Shown: positions 8,381-17,896, counted from the stretch's first letter. The stretch: DNA of 32,930 nucleotides from Acidobacteriota bacterium (GCA_027295505.1 JAPUKU010000224.1:1-32930); one strand, 5' to 3'. A program made the numbers and translations. The notes: generated by a model not told the origin, from the sequence alone.

Positions 8381-9425
8381 GCCCGGCGAAGATAGTCTTC
8401 CCGCTTCGCAGCCACGCCACTCCCTTGCCACCGGCACACCCTCCGCAGTGGGTACGGCGCCCGAGCCGGAAGCAGTTGCGGATTCCGTGTCTGCACGTTT
8501 TCTGGCATCGCGCTCAAAAGCCATGCGCCCGGTTCTGGATCTGGCGCGCAAGGTGGCCGCCACGCGCTCGAGCGTTCTCATATTTGGGGAGAGCGGCACC
8601 GGCAAGGAAATGATCGCGCGCCTCATCCACGAATGGGGGCCACGCCGTTCCAAGAGCTTCGTGCGTATTCCCTGCGCTAACCTGCCCGACGATCTGCTCG
8701 AAAGCGAGCTTTTCGGCGTCGAGAAGGGCGCTTTCTCCGGCGCCGAGGAGCGCAAGATCGGGCGGATGGAGCGGGCTCACGGCGGTACGGTCTACTTTGA
8801 CGAGATCCTCGCCCTGTCTCCGCCCATGCAGGCCAAGCTCCTGCGGCTGCTTCAGGAGCGGAGCTTCGAGCGTCTCGGCGGGCAGAAGACGATCCGGGTT
8901 GATCTTCGCTTCATCGCTTCCACCAGCACACCCCCTGAGGAGGCCGCGCGCGACGAACGACTCAGGCGGGATCTTTACTATCGCCTCAACGTCGTCTCCC
9001 TGGGGATACCGCCTCTTCGCGAGCGATCGGAGGACATCCTCAAGCTGGCGCAACACTTTCTGCGTCAGGCGCGCGCCACCCTCCAGAAATCCGCCGGGCG
9101 CCTGAATACCGCCGCCAGGCGAGCCCTGACGGACTACCGCTGGCCCGGCAACATTCGCGAACTCAAGAACGTGATCGAGCGGGCCGTGATCCTGGCCTCG
9201 GGCAGCGAAATCACGCCGGACGACCTGGGAATCGATCCGACGGTCATGGTCTCCGACCTGATTGACCAGGCGGCTGAGAAGCAGCTCACCCTTAAGGAGC
9301 TCGAGCGAGCCTACATCGAGCAGGTGCTGCGCCGCACCCACGGCAACCGCTCGGAGGCGGCACGAATTCTCGCCATCAGCCGCAAGACCCTGCTCGAAAA
9401 ACGTCGGCGCTACGGTCTCGATTGA
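8349..9425 (+). CDS. Sigma-54-dependent transcriptional activator without a receiver domain
   Basis: Walker A GESGTGKE, ELFGVEKGAFSGAEE (GAFTGA variant), FDEI Walker B region, C-terminal Fis-type HTH. The exact start is uncertain because it overlaps rsfS. Confidence 0.88.
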   Translation: MTPPKSVPPAEPGEDSLPASQPRHSLATGTPSAVGTAPEPEAVADSVSARFLASRSKAMRPVLDLARKVAATRSSVLIFGESGTGKEMIARLIHEWGPRRSKSFVRIPCANLPDDLLESELFGVEKGAFSGAEERKIGRMERAHGGTVYFDEILALSPPMQAKLLRLLQERSFERLGGQKTIRVDLRFIASTSTPPEEAARDERLRRDLYYRLNVVSLGIPPLRERSEDILKLAQHFLRQARATLQKSAGRLNTAARRALTDYRWPGNIRELKNVIERAVILASGSEITPDDLGIDPTVMVSDLIDQAAEKQLTLKELERAYIEQVLRRTHGNRSEAARILAISRKTLLEKRRRYGLD

Positions 9426-9548
9426 GCCGGCGGCGCGTCCTTGCCTCGGGCGGCAGCTCCTCCTTATAATGAAGGATGCGTCGTTCGCCTCCACTGAACC
9501 ACTCCGGCTGACGCCCCGATTCCCCGTCCCGGAGCCCAGGATTCACCC

Positions 9549-10922
9549 ATGAAGTTGAGCACGCTCATCACTATTTTTGTCGGCTTCGTGCTGATCTTCG
9601 GCATGACCCGCCTGGTGACGGTCAATCAGCAGGTGCTGATTGCCCCGTTCGAGCTGCCCCGGGACCTGACGCTCCCCATATACGCCATCATTGGTATCGC
9701 CTTCCTGGCCGGACTCATGCTGGCCATCCTCACGCGACTGCGCTACGTGGCCCGCGACTGGATTCGGAGGCTGAAAAGCCACCGCCAGAGCCGGGGCTCG
9801 GCTGATATCGAAGGGACCTACATGGAAGGCGAGGAGGCAATCCTCAACGGTCAGAAGGAGATGGCGCTCGATAGCTTCCGCGAGGTCCTGGAACGGGATC
9901 CTGAGCACCGTTCCGCGCTGCTCAAGGCCGGCGAGGTGGCACGGACCCTGGGACAGCACGATGAGGCGGTTCGCATGCACAAGGAGGCGGAACGCCTACA
10001 GCCAGAAGACCTGCGGGCGCTCTACGGTCTGGTGGCGGATTACGAGGCCATGGGCTCAACCGACGCGGCCCGGGAGGTTCTGGAGCGTATCATCGCGCGG
10101 CACCCGCGACACCCTATTACCGCCTACCGCAAGTTGAGGCAGATCTTCATGAGCGCGGATGAATGGGATCAGGCCGCAGAGATACAGGACAAGATCCTAC
10201 GGCTCGTCCATCAGAACGCCTATGCCCGCGAAGCCGAGGCACGATACAGCCTGGGCATCCAGTACGAGCGCTCCTGCATGATCCTCAAGCAGGAGCGCTG
10301 GAAAGACGCGGCCACTGCGTTCCGAAAGATCATCAAGGAGAAACCGGACTTCGTACCGGCCTACCTGAACCTGGGTCGCGCTCTGGAGATCTCCGGAAAT
10401 CACAAGGACGCACTGGAAACATGGAAGCAGGGATTCCAGACCACCGGCTCAGCTGTGTTCCTGACTGCAATCGAAGATCACCTGCTCGATCGTGAATCAC
10501 CCCAGCAGGCGATTCAGATGCTGGACGATCTGGCACACTCGCCCCGCCGCCCGTTGCTGCCGCGCTTCCACCTGGGCTGTCTGTACCTGCGCCTGGAAAT
10601 GATCGACGATGCACACCGGCACTTCGAGTCAATCCAGACTGAAGCGGAATCGTTCCCCGCCTTCCACTATTACCGCGGCCTGGCCCTGGAGCGCCGCGGC
10701 TATGTGCCCCAGGCGGTGGAAGCCTTCCGCACCGCCCTCGAGAGCCTGGACCTTCCGCGCATCGAGTATGAGTGCACCGTCTGCAAGAAGCGCTACGACA
10801 CATGGAAGGATCGCTGCGAAAAATGCGGCGAATGGAACCGGGTGGAGATGCACCTCCCGCCCGGAGGTCCTTCTGAAGAGGGAATCTCCTCCGCTCCCAT
10901 CTACAGCGCCCGGGAAAGGTGA
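9549..10922 (+). CDS. LapB-like TPR protein with an N-terminal LapA-like two-helix membrane domain and C-terminal rubredoxin-type metal site
   Basis: Two hydrophobic helices at the N-terminus, TPR-like repeats, C-terminal CTVCKKRYDTWKDRCEKCGEWN (CxxC-x12-CxxC). Confidence 0.8.
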   Translation: MKLSTLITIFVGFVLIFGMTRLVTVNQQVLIAPFELPRDLTLPIYAIIGIAFLAGLMLAILTRLRYVARDWIRRLKSHRQSRGSADIEGTYMEGEEAILNGQKEMALDSFREVLERDPEHRSALLKAGEVARTLGQHDEAVRMHKEAERLQPEDLRALYGLVADYEAMGSTDAAREVLERIIARHPRHPITAYRKLRQIFMSADEWDQAAEIQDKILRLVHQNAYAREAEARYSLGIQYERSCMILKQERWKDAATAFRKIIKEKPDFVPAYLNLGRALEISGNHKDALETWKQGFQTTGSAVFLTAIEDHLLDRESPQQAIQMLDDLAHSPRRPLLPRFHLGCLYLRLEMIDDAHRHFESIQTEAESFPAFHYYRGLALERRGYVPQAVEAFRTALESLDLPRIEYECTVCKKRYDTWKDRCEKCGEWNRVEMHLPPGGPSEEGISSAPIYSARER

Positions 10923-12490
10923 AGCTGGGAGTGAAGGCTCGCCCGCTTCCCCTGGTCCTCGCCATCCTGGACGGTTGGGGACACCGGCCAGATCGTTCCG
11001 GCAACGCCATCCTCAACAGCGAGCCGCGCAATCTCCTCTCGCTGCAGGAAACCTACCCCTCGACCCTGCTCAGGGCCGCGGGCGAAGCCGTGGGGTTACC
11101 GGACGGCTTCATCGGTAATTCGGAGGTGGGCCACACCTGCCTGGGAGCGGGTCGTACGGTTCTGCAGGATCTCACGCGCATCCACAAATCTCTAGCCGAC
11201 GGATCGTTCGCCAGGAACCCCGTCCTAGTTGCTGCCATGGAGCCGGCGCGCCGGCCGGGCTCGAGCCTGCACCTGATGGGCCTGCTTTCGGACGGGGGCG
11301 TCCATAGCCACATCGAGCATCTACTCGCCCTCGTGAAGATGGCGGGCGACGCGGGTGTGCGGCGCGTCGTGGTACACGCATTTCTGGACGGCCGTGATAC
11401 CCCTCCCAGGAGCGGACTCGATTTGACACTAAGGCTGTCCGATTTTCTCGAGCACCAGAATCTCGGAATTATTGGCTCCGTGTGCGGACGTTATTTCGCC
11501 ATGGATCGTGATCGGCGCTGGGATCGCACCGAGCGGGCCTACCGGGCGCTGGTCCACGGCGAGGGTGAGCGGCACGACACGGCGACCGGCGCTGTGCAAT
11601 CCGCCTACGATCGCGACGTGAGTGACGAGTTCGTGCCTCCCACCCTCCTGATGCGCGCGGGTGAGACACCCGCCACAGTCGCCGACGGTGACTCGGTGAT
11701 CTTCTTCAACTTCCGCGCCGATCGCGCCCGCCAGCTCACACGCGCGTTCACTGAGGAAAACTTCACCGGCTTCGTCGCCGGGCAGCGGCCCCGGCTCGCC
11801 CGATACACCTGCATGACGGTGTACCACGAGAAGTGGAATCTCCCTTCCGCCTTCGAGCCGGTACCTCCCCACCACGTGTTCGGTGAGCTCATCGCCAGCG
11901 CGGGTCTCCATCAGGTGCGAGCCGCAGAAACGGAGAAGTATGCCCATGTCACCTACTTCTTCAACGGCGGCCGGGAGGCCGCATTCTCGGGGGAAGAGCG
12001 CCTGCTCATCCCCTCCCCGAAAGTGGCAACCTATGATCTCAAGCCCGAGATGAGCGCGCACGAGATCACCAGGGCGCTGATACGGGCCCTCAATAAGGAA
12101 CCGGACCGCGTGGCGTTGCTGAATTTCGCCAACGCCGACCTGGTGGGGCATACCGGCCGCTACGAAGCCACACTGTCCGCCTGCCGCACCGTTGACGAAT
12201 GTCTGGGCATGCTGGCACGAGAGGTGCACCGCCTCGGCGGCACGCTCATCGTCACCGCCGACCACGGCAATGCCGAGCAGATGTGGCAGGCGGACGGGCG
12301 CACACCGCATACCGCGCACACCACGAATCCAGTGCCGTTCGTCCTCGCGGGCGAGCCGTTCCGGGGAGCGACGCTTCGCCGGAACGGCCTGCTGGGTGAC
12401 ATCGCCCCGACCTTGCTGTCCCTGCTGAAAATCGATCCTCCCGCCGACATGACCGGCAAGAGCCTCCTCGCCGCCGATCACCCGGCGTGA
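10919..12490 (+). CDS. gpmI: 2,3-bisphosphoglycerate-independent phosphoglycerate mutase
   Basis: LAILDGWGHR, GNSEVGHTCLGAGRTVLQDLTRI, HAFLDGRDTPP, TADHGNAEQM; GTG start overlapping the previous stop. Confidence 0.95.
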   Translation: MKLGVKARPLPLVLAILDGWGHRPDRSGNAILNSEPRNLLSLQETYPSTLLRAAGEAVGLPDGFIGNSEVGHTCLGAGRTVLQDLTRIHKSLADGSFARNPVLVAAMEPARRPGSSLHLMGLLSDGGVHSHIEHLLALVKMAGDAGVRRVVVHAFLDGRDTPPRSGLDLTLRLSDFLEHQNLGIIGSVCGRYFAMDRDRRWDRTERAYRALVHGEGERHDTATGAVQSAYDRDVSDEFVPPTLLMRAGETPATVADGDSVIFFNFRADRARQLTRAFTEENFTGFVAGQRPRLARYTCMTVYHEKWNLPSAFEPVPPHHVFGELIASAGLHQVRAAETEKYAHVTYFFNGGREAAFSGEERLLIPSPKVATYDLKPEMSAHEITRALIRALNKEPDRVALLNFANADLVGHTGRYEATLSACRTVDECLGMLAREVHRLGGTLIVTADHGNAEQMWQADGRTPHTAHTTNPVPFVLAGEPFRGATLRRNGLLGDIAPTLLSLLKIDPPADMTGKSLLAADHPA

Positions 12491-13260
12491 GCGCTGATCC
12501 GTCTCCCCCATTCCCACCTCTCTGCGTCCCCCGGCGCGGCCTGTCGAGGCTTGGTGCCTGGGCGCTGTCGTACCTGCTGCCGTCCGCCTGCGCGGGATGT
12601 GATCGGCGGCTCGAAATCGATCAGCGGCAGGGGATCTGCCTGCGGTGCTGGCAGGCTCTCGAGCCCCGGGATCGGCCGGCCTGTCCTCGCTGCGCGTCCC
12701 CGCAATCAGGCAGCTCCAGGGTGTGTGAACGATGCCGCCGGCGCCCTCCCGGCTATCACTGGGCCAGGTCGGTGTGGCCTTACGAGGGGCCGGCGCGGGG
12801 GGCGGTGCTGGCCTTCAAGTATGGCGGCCTGCCAGGCCTCGTGCGCCCGCTCGGTCAGGCGCTGCTGGCAACGGCCAGCGAGCAGCTGGATCGTCTGCAC
12901 CCCGTGCTGATTCCCGTACCGCTACACCGGGCGCGGCTGCGGCAGCGTGGATTCGACGCCTGCGATGCTTTGGCGCGTTTCGTCGCCCGGAGGCTCGGCC
13001 TGACGGTATCCAGAGCAATCGAGCGTCCGCGCGGAACGACCCCTCAGGCCGGCCTGGGGGTTCTGGCACGCAGGCGCAACACGACGGATACCTTCCAGCT
13101 CCTGTGGCCTGAAGCAATTCTGGGAAGAAATGTCGTGCTGATCGACGACGTGCTGACGACCGGAGCAACTGTGGGCGTCTGCACACAGTTGCTCTCGGGT
13201 GCAGGCGCCCGGGAGATAGGCGTCCTGACCCTGGCCCGGGCCCGGTTGAACGAGGCCTGA
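12487..13260 (+). CDS. ComF family phosphoribosyltransferase
   Basis: CxxC zinc ribbon, IPVPLHRARLRQRGFDACDALA, VVLIDDVLTTGATV; GTG start overlapping the gpmI stop. Confidence 0.92.
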   Translation: MSADPSPPFPPLCVPRRGLSRLGAWALSYLLPSACAGCDRRLEIDQRQGICLRCWQALEPRDRPACPRCASPQSGSSRVCERCRRRPPGYHWARSVWPYEGPARGAVLAFKYGGLPGLVRPLGQALLATASEQLDRLHPVLIPVPLHRARLRQRGFDACDALARFVARRLGLTVSRAIERPRGTTPQAGLGVLARRRNTTDTFQLLWPEAILGRNVVLIDDVLTTGATVGVCTQLLSGAGAREIGVLTLARARLNEA

Positions 13261-13346
13261 GACAAGCCCCTGGCAGGCCGGCGGCGTGAATGGTATATTT
13301 ATATTTCTCCTACGCTCATAGGCAATAACGTATCTGGAGGTCTATC

Positions 13347-14387
13347 TTGAGGAAATTTCTGATCTGCCTGGGATTCTGCCTTCTGGCCTGCGTGGTCCCT
13401 GCCCCAAATGACGTGGCATCCGCAGAAGGAGAGAAAACCGCCACCGGGGACGCTTCGAGCCAGAAAGCGCCGGACCCGGCCTCACCTGTGTGGGTCGTCT
13501 CGGAAGTAAGGTTTCCCAACCTGTTCTCTTCCCTGTTCTACACCTTATACAGCGGCGATCCTGTGGAGTATCGCATCCTGCTTCACAATATCGGGGATGA
13601 GATGATCGAGCTACCAGGGGGGGGTGATCTCCGAAACAGCCTCCGTGTGACTGGACAGGAAAGTAAATCGCTGACCGTCAAAGCAGCAGACGAGCTTCCC
13701 GAAGGATCACTTCCCAAGGAGCTCCGTCCCGGACAGATCACCGGAGCCATTTTCAACCTGGTCGACGTCGTTCCCGACATCACCAAGCCTGGCACCTACA
13801 CGATCGACTGGTCCGCGGGGGAGTGGAAGTCGAATTCCGTTGAGATTCGCATCATTGGCCGCTTCAATCCGGAGGCCGATTACGAGGCCGTGCTGGAAAC
13901 CCAGGAGGGTGAGATTCGAATCGACCTGCTCTCCAAGGACGCTCCCATGCATGTGAGAAACTTCGTGAATCTCTCCCGGCTCGGGTATTACGATGAACAG
14001 GTATTCCACACCAGCGCCCGCGACCGATCAATCCGCACGGGAGGTCCGTTCAAGGACGGCATCCGTTCGATCGGCTACCGGATTCCAGCCGAGATCTCAT
14101 CGCTGCGCCATGTGGCCGGAGCGGTGTCGATGTACCGCGACTTGGGACAGCCCGGCACGGATAGCGACGGATCACAGTTTTTCATCAGCCTGGTTGATCT
14201 GCCGGATCGGGACGGGATATTCACGATCTTCGGCCACATCAAGGAGGGATTGTCGGTCGCCAAGAAGATCGGGGCCCGCCAGCCCAGCGCCGATCCCGCG
14301 CTGCCGCCCGGCACTCCCAAGGATCCGGCAGAGATTCACCGCATCATAATCGTTGAGAAGCCGCGAGACGTCTCCTCAGGAGGATGA
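13347..14387 (+). CDS. Lipoprotein cyclophilin-type peptidyl-prolyl isomerase
   Basis: Lipobox-like LLAC in MRKFLICLGFCLLACVV; cyclophilin region ETQEGEIRIDLLSKDAPMHVRNFVNLSRLGYYDEQVFH and GSQFFISLVDLPDRDGIFTIFGHI; TTG start with GGAGG. Confidence 0.88.
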   Translation: MRKFLICLGFCLLACVVPAPNDVASAEGEKTATGDASSQKAPDPASPVWVVSEVRFPNLFSSLFYTLYSGDPVEYRILLHNIGDEMIELPGGGDLRNSLRVTGQESKSLTVKAADELPEGSLPKELRPGQITGAIFNLVDVVPDITKPGTYTIDWSAGEWKSNSVEIRIIGRFNPEADYEAVLETQEGEIRIDLLSKDAPMHVRNFVNLSRLGYYDEQVFHTSARDRSIRTGGPFKDGIRSIGYRIPAEISSLRHVAGAVSMYRDLGQPGTDSDGSQFFISLVDLPDRDGIFTIFGHIKEGLSVAKKIGARQPSADPALPPGTPKDPAEIHRIIIVEKPRDVSSGG

Positions 14388-14426
14388 TCCTGACTAGCGC
14401 CCTGGCCTGTGGGCTTTCGAGTAGGC

Positions 14427-14456
14427 AAAAAAAAGGGGGTGCGGTTAGCACACCCC
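14427..14456 (-). terminator. Intrinsic terminator of the 40-aa basic protein gene
   Basis: Minus strand GGGGTGTG-CTAAC-CGCACCCC (one G-U) followed by a T-tract. Confidence 0.85.
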
Positions 14457-14493
14457 TTAAAGTGGTACGACCTGCCGCGGATGGCGGCGGGCT

Positions 14494-14616
14494 TCAGCTA
14501 CGGCGACGGCGCTTGGTCTTCCGAGCAGTCTTCTTCCGCGCAGTCTTGCGAGCGCGAGTTCCCGTGCTCTTCTTACGGCGCGTTGTCGCCTTCTTCTTCT
14601 TGCGACGCTTTGCCAC
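14494..14616 (-). CDS. Unannotated 40-aa, Lys/Arg-rich histone H1/protamine-like protein
   Basis: GTG start at 14616 after GGAGGTGA-GCT. Translation MAKRRKKKKATTRRKKSTGTRARKTARKKTARKTKRRRRS*. Flanked by a putative promoter and an intrinsic terminator. Below the ORF-track size cut-off. Confidence 0.82.
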   Translation of the reverse strand: MAKRRKKKKATTRRKKSTGTRARKTARKKTARKTKRRRRS

Positions 14617-14684
14617 AGCTCACCTCCCTTTCGTATCAGGTTCCCACCCTTCCCCAACTACTGGGGGGATGAAAACTGTCGCAT

Positions 14685-14713
14685 ACAATATATTGGGGTC
14701 TGATGGAAGTCAA
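14685..14713 (-). promoter_or_regulatory. Putative promoter for the basic protein gene
   Basis: Minus strand TTGACT - 17 nt - TATTGT, about 70 nt upstream of the GTG. Confidence 0.5.
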
Positions 14714-14737
14714 GAACTCAGAAGGACTTTTTTTCGT

Positions 14738-15637
14738 ATGCGGCGTGCCCTGACTTGCCTATTGATTGCAGTTCTATCGTTCTGCGCCGCGCCAGCTCCC
14801 GCCAGATCAGAGACAACCGAAGACTCTGCGCAGACACCATCAGCAGACGACAACCCCGGAGCTGTTGACGCACCCGATGCGACCCCGCCGAAGCCGAACC
14901 TGTGGATCGAGGTGGAAGGAAACCGCCGCTGGTGCGTTCGAATGCGCGAACCGGTCTGGCCCAACACCCGGGTTGTCCGCCCGCGGGGCCGCAGAACGCG
15001 GCGGGCCATGGCCATTTCCTCGCTGGCATACACGTACTACGTGTACGCAGAAATCGAAAGCGACGAGCCTGAGGAAGAGGTGCAGGAAGAGGGAGGACAG
15101 CCCGCAGCGGTCCCCGCTTCCGACGTACCTCTCGCACGCCCGGCGGTGCGAGAGGATGGAGGTGCTCCGGAGGGCGCCGTGCTGCTCGCAGAAGCTCCTG
15201 TGTTCCGCCCTCTCAAGACCGTGCGCCGGCCCAAGCGGGGCCAGCCACTAGAGGCTCAACGAAATGCCGTGTACACAGCCTGGGACAATTCCAGGACCTG
15301 CACGATCTTTCCCAATCACCTGCAGGCCAGCTTGCCGCCCGGCCGCTACACTCTGCAGGCGAACTTTGACGTCATGATTCGTCGCCGTGGCTGGCAGCAC
15401 TCCCAGATAGCCAGGCTGGAAGGGGTAGAGATAAAGGAAGGCCAGGTCACCAAGGTCTCGATGCAGGTCTCGACGGACGGATACGTCGAGGCCAAACCTC
15501 AGGGGCGTGTGGTGTTCTTTCTTCCCGCCGAGATCCCGGGTGACGCGAAGCCAGCTGCCAAAGAAGGCGCACCTGCCGATCCGCAGGAAGAGTCCCCTGC
15601 AGATTCCTCCGCCGACATCACCCCCGGCGGTGTCTGA
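14738..15637 (+). CDS. Secreted hypothetical protein
   Basis: MRRALTCLLIAVLSFCAAPAPARSE signal peptide; the track N-terminus (14384) reads antisense through the 40-aa ORF and is unlikely. Confidence 0.65.
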   Translation: MRRALTCLLIAVLSFCAAPAPARSETTEDSAQTPSADDNPGAVDAPDATPPKPNLWIEVEGNRRWCVRMREPVWPNTRVVRPRGRRTRRAMAISSLAYTYYVYAEIESDEPEEEVQEEGGQPAAVPASDVPLARPAVREDGGAPEGAVLLAEAPVFRPLKTVRRPKRGQPLEAQRNAVYTAWDNSRTCTIFPNHLQASLPPGRYTLQANFDVMIRRRGWQHSQIARLEGVEIKEGQVTKVSMQVSTDGYVEAKPQGRVVFFLPAEIPGDAKPAAKEGAPADPQEESPADSSADITPGGV

Positions 15638-15642
15638 TTGGC

Positions 15643-16959
15643 ATGCCCGAGATTCGGCCCCTTCGTGCACTCCGTTATGATGTCTCGAGGGTGGGTGATT
15701 TATCGCTCACCCTTTGTCCTCCCTACGACGTCCTTTCTTCAGATGACCAGGAGAGACTGCGCGCGCAGAACCCGTACAACTTCGTGCGCCTCATCCTGCC
15801 ACGGGAGGAATCCGGAGCCGACCGCTACCGCGCCGCCAGAAACCTGCTCGAGAGCTGGCGCCGGAACGGTACCCTGAAGCGAGATCCAGCCCCCGCCTAC
15901 TACTTCTACGAGCAGGAATACAGCGCCAGCAGTGGAGAATCGCTGCGCCGGCGGGGCATTTTCGCCCTGGTGCGCCTGCACGACTTCTCCGAAGGCGTTG
16001 TACTTGCTCACGAGCAGACGATGCCCGCTCCTCGCGAGGATCGTTACCGCCTGCTGGAAGCCAGCGCCACCCACCTCGACCCGGTCTTTGCTCTTTACAC
16101 CGACCCGGCCCAGACGGTTGATCCGCTCTTCACCCAGGCGGCACAGGACGCTCCGCTCGTGGACGCACGATCCCCTGACGGAGTGCGGCACCGCCTGTGG
16201 CTGACGGGCCGAAAAGAGGAACAGGCTCGCATCACCGCCACGCTCGCAAACACCTGGGTCCTGATCGCCGATGGGCATCATCGGTACGAGTCGGCCCTGC
16301 GTTACTCCCGCAGCCAGCCTCGGGGCAACGGATCGCCGAGGCCCTGTGACTTCATGCTCATGGTGCTGTGCAACATCGACGCTCCCGGTCTCAGCGTGCT
16401 GCCCATCCACCGCACGGTTCACTCAGTGCCGGACTTTGACGCGCAGGGCTGGCTTCGCAGGCTCGATGAGTGGTTCGAGAACCGTCCGCTAGACCTGGCA
16501 CAGGACGGCGAACGAGCAGCACAGACCATCGAAGACTCGCTGCGGCCGTTTGTGGGGCAGGGAGGTGCGGTGGTGGTTGCGGCCGGCAGAAGGGATGCGC
16601 ATCTGCTGACGCTGAGGCCCGGCGTAGATCGTGCCCGGGAGTTCGGAGGCTCCACCGCGGGACCTCTGCTCGGGCTCGATGTCTCGCTGGTACACGGCCT
16701 CATTCTCGGGCGCAGCCTGAGAATGACCTCTGACGAGCAGCTTCTCCAGACCCGGATGCGTTACGCCAAATCGACCACAGCGGCCCTCGACGATCTGGCC
16801 TCCGGCGCCAGCCAGGCGGTGATCTTCATGAACCCCACGCCGATCCGATCGATCGTGGAGGCCACCCGTGCAGGTCTGCGGATGCCCCCCAAGTCCACGT
16901 TCTTCTATCCGAAGATGATTTCCGGGCTGGTGATTCACCCCTTTGATGACGAGGGGTGA
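15643..16959 (+). CDS. DUF1015 family protein
   Basis: MPEIRPLRALRYDVSRVGDLSLTLCPPYDVLSSDDQERL, LIADGHHRYESALRY. Confidence 0.88.
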   Translation: MPEIRPLRALRYDVSRVGDLSLTLCPPYDVLSSDDQERLRAQNPYNFVRLILPREESGADRYRAARNLLESWRRNGTLKRDPAPAYYFYEQEYSASSGESLRRRGIFALVRLHDFSEGVVLAHEQTMPAPREDRYRLLEASATHLDPVFALYTDPAQTVDPLFTQAAQDAPLVDARSPDGVRHRLWLTGRKEEQARITATLANTWVLIADGHHRYESALRYSRSQPRGNGSPRPCDFMLMVLCNIDAPGLSVLPIHRTVHSVPDFDAQGWLRRLDEWFENRPLDLAQDGERAAQTIEDSLRPFVGQGGAVVVAAGRRDAHLLTLRPGVDRAREFGGSTAGPLLGLDVSLVHGLILGRSLRMTSDEQLLQTRMRYAKSTTAALDDLASGASQAVIFMNPTPIRSIVEATRAGLRMPPKSTFFYPKMISGLVIHPFDDEG

Positions 16960-16989
16960 GCCGCCCGCGGCAGATCTCCGGAACCCCTG

Positions 16990-17859
16990 CTAGCGGGTCA
17001 CGTTCCAGGTGCGAGCCGCACCGAGCAGAATTCCGAAGTCTTCGCGCGTCTCGGAAAGCCCCCCGAAAAATGAAACGCTGAGACGCCACCTTTCGTCCGG
17101 AAAAACATTGAGGCCCAGGTTCAGACTCTCCCCCACTCCGAGCCCCGGCACAATCGAATCATCCCTGTCGTAAACCAGGTAAGCCAGAGCCTTCGAGCCC
17201 AGCCGCACGCTCACGCCGGCCAGACCTGCCGTGGTGTCATCGAAGTCAAATGTTGGCGGATCACCCACCTGCTTGCGGCTCACCTCGAGGAAACCGGTGA
17301 AGCGCGATCCGAACGGCTGGGTGTAGGACACACCCACGCTCCAGTCGAGCTCACCGGTGCCAAGACCTTCCTCTTCATTGGCCGTGGGAATCTTGAGCTT
17401 GCCGAGCGCTGAGACCCATGGGCGGCGGCTCGTATCACCGGCAATGAAGAAATACTCTCCCTTCATAATGAGATCGCCCACACCGGAACGTCTCACGGTC
17501 TCTCCAGCGTTTTCGGGATCGACCGGGATCACGCTACCATCTCCGATCAGAAGACCGGGCGGCCCCTCGACAACCAGGAACGGAAAGGTGAAGGTGAAGG
17601 CATAGCGGCGCCCCTGGGACTTCAGGATCAGGGGTGCATACAGGAGATCGGTCGTCTCGTCGGCGCCATAGTCTCCGGTGAGAAAGACCAGGTCGAACTC
17701 TGCGGTGAACCAGCGCTGCTGCTCAGCTGCATGAGAGGGCGCCGAACCGAGCAGTGCCGCCAGAAGGAACACGCCGGCTATGCTGGCCGGCAATTTCCCT
17801 GAGCGGAAACCACAGCTCCAGGCGGAGCAGTCACGCTGCAGCATCAGACGAGCGGACAT
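16990..17859 (-). CDS. Probable secreted or outer-membrane beta-barrel hypothetical protein
   Basis: Signal-like segment SIAGVFLLAALLGSAPSHAAEQ and alternating-hydrophobicity strands; start uncertain because a terminator abuts the ORF start. Confidence 0.6.
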   Translation of the reverse strand: MSARLMLQRDCSAWSCGFRSGKLPASIAGVFLLAALLGSAPSHAAEQQRWFTAEFDLVFLTGDYGADETTDLLYAPLILKSQGRRYAFTFTFPFLVVEGPPGLLIGDGSVIPVDPENAGETVRRSGVGDLIMKGEYFFIAGDTSRRPWVSALGKLKIPTANEEEGLGTGELDWSVGVSYTQPFGSRFTGFLEVSRKQVGDPPTFDFDDTTAGLAGVSVRLGSKALAYLVYDRDDSIVPGLGVGESLNLGLNVFPDERWRLSVSFFGGLSETREDFGILLGAARTWNVTR

Positions 17860-17861
17860 GA

Positions 17862-17896
17862 AAAAAGCCCGGCGACCGCAAAGTCGCCGGGCTTTT
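17862..17896. terminator. Bidirectional intrinsic terminator
   Basis: AAAAAGCCCGGCGAC-CGCAAA-GTCGCCGGGCTTTT. Confidence 0.85.

Noticed and set aside
14384-14737. N-terminal part of the 417-aa plus ORF
   Set aside because: Runs antisense through the 40-aa basic ORF and its signals; a clear signal peptide begins at ATG 14738.
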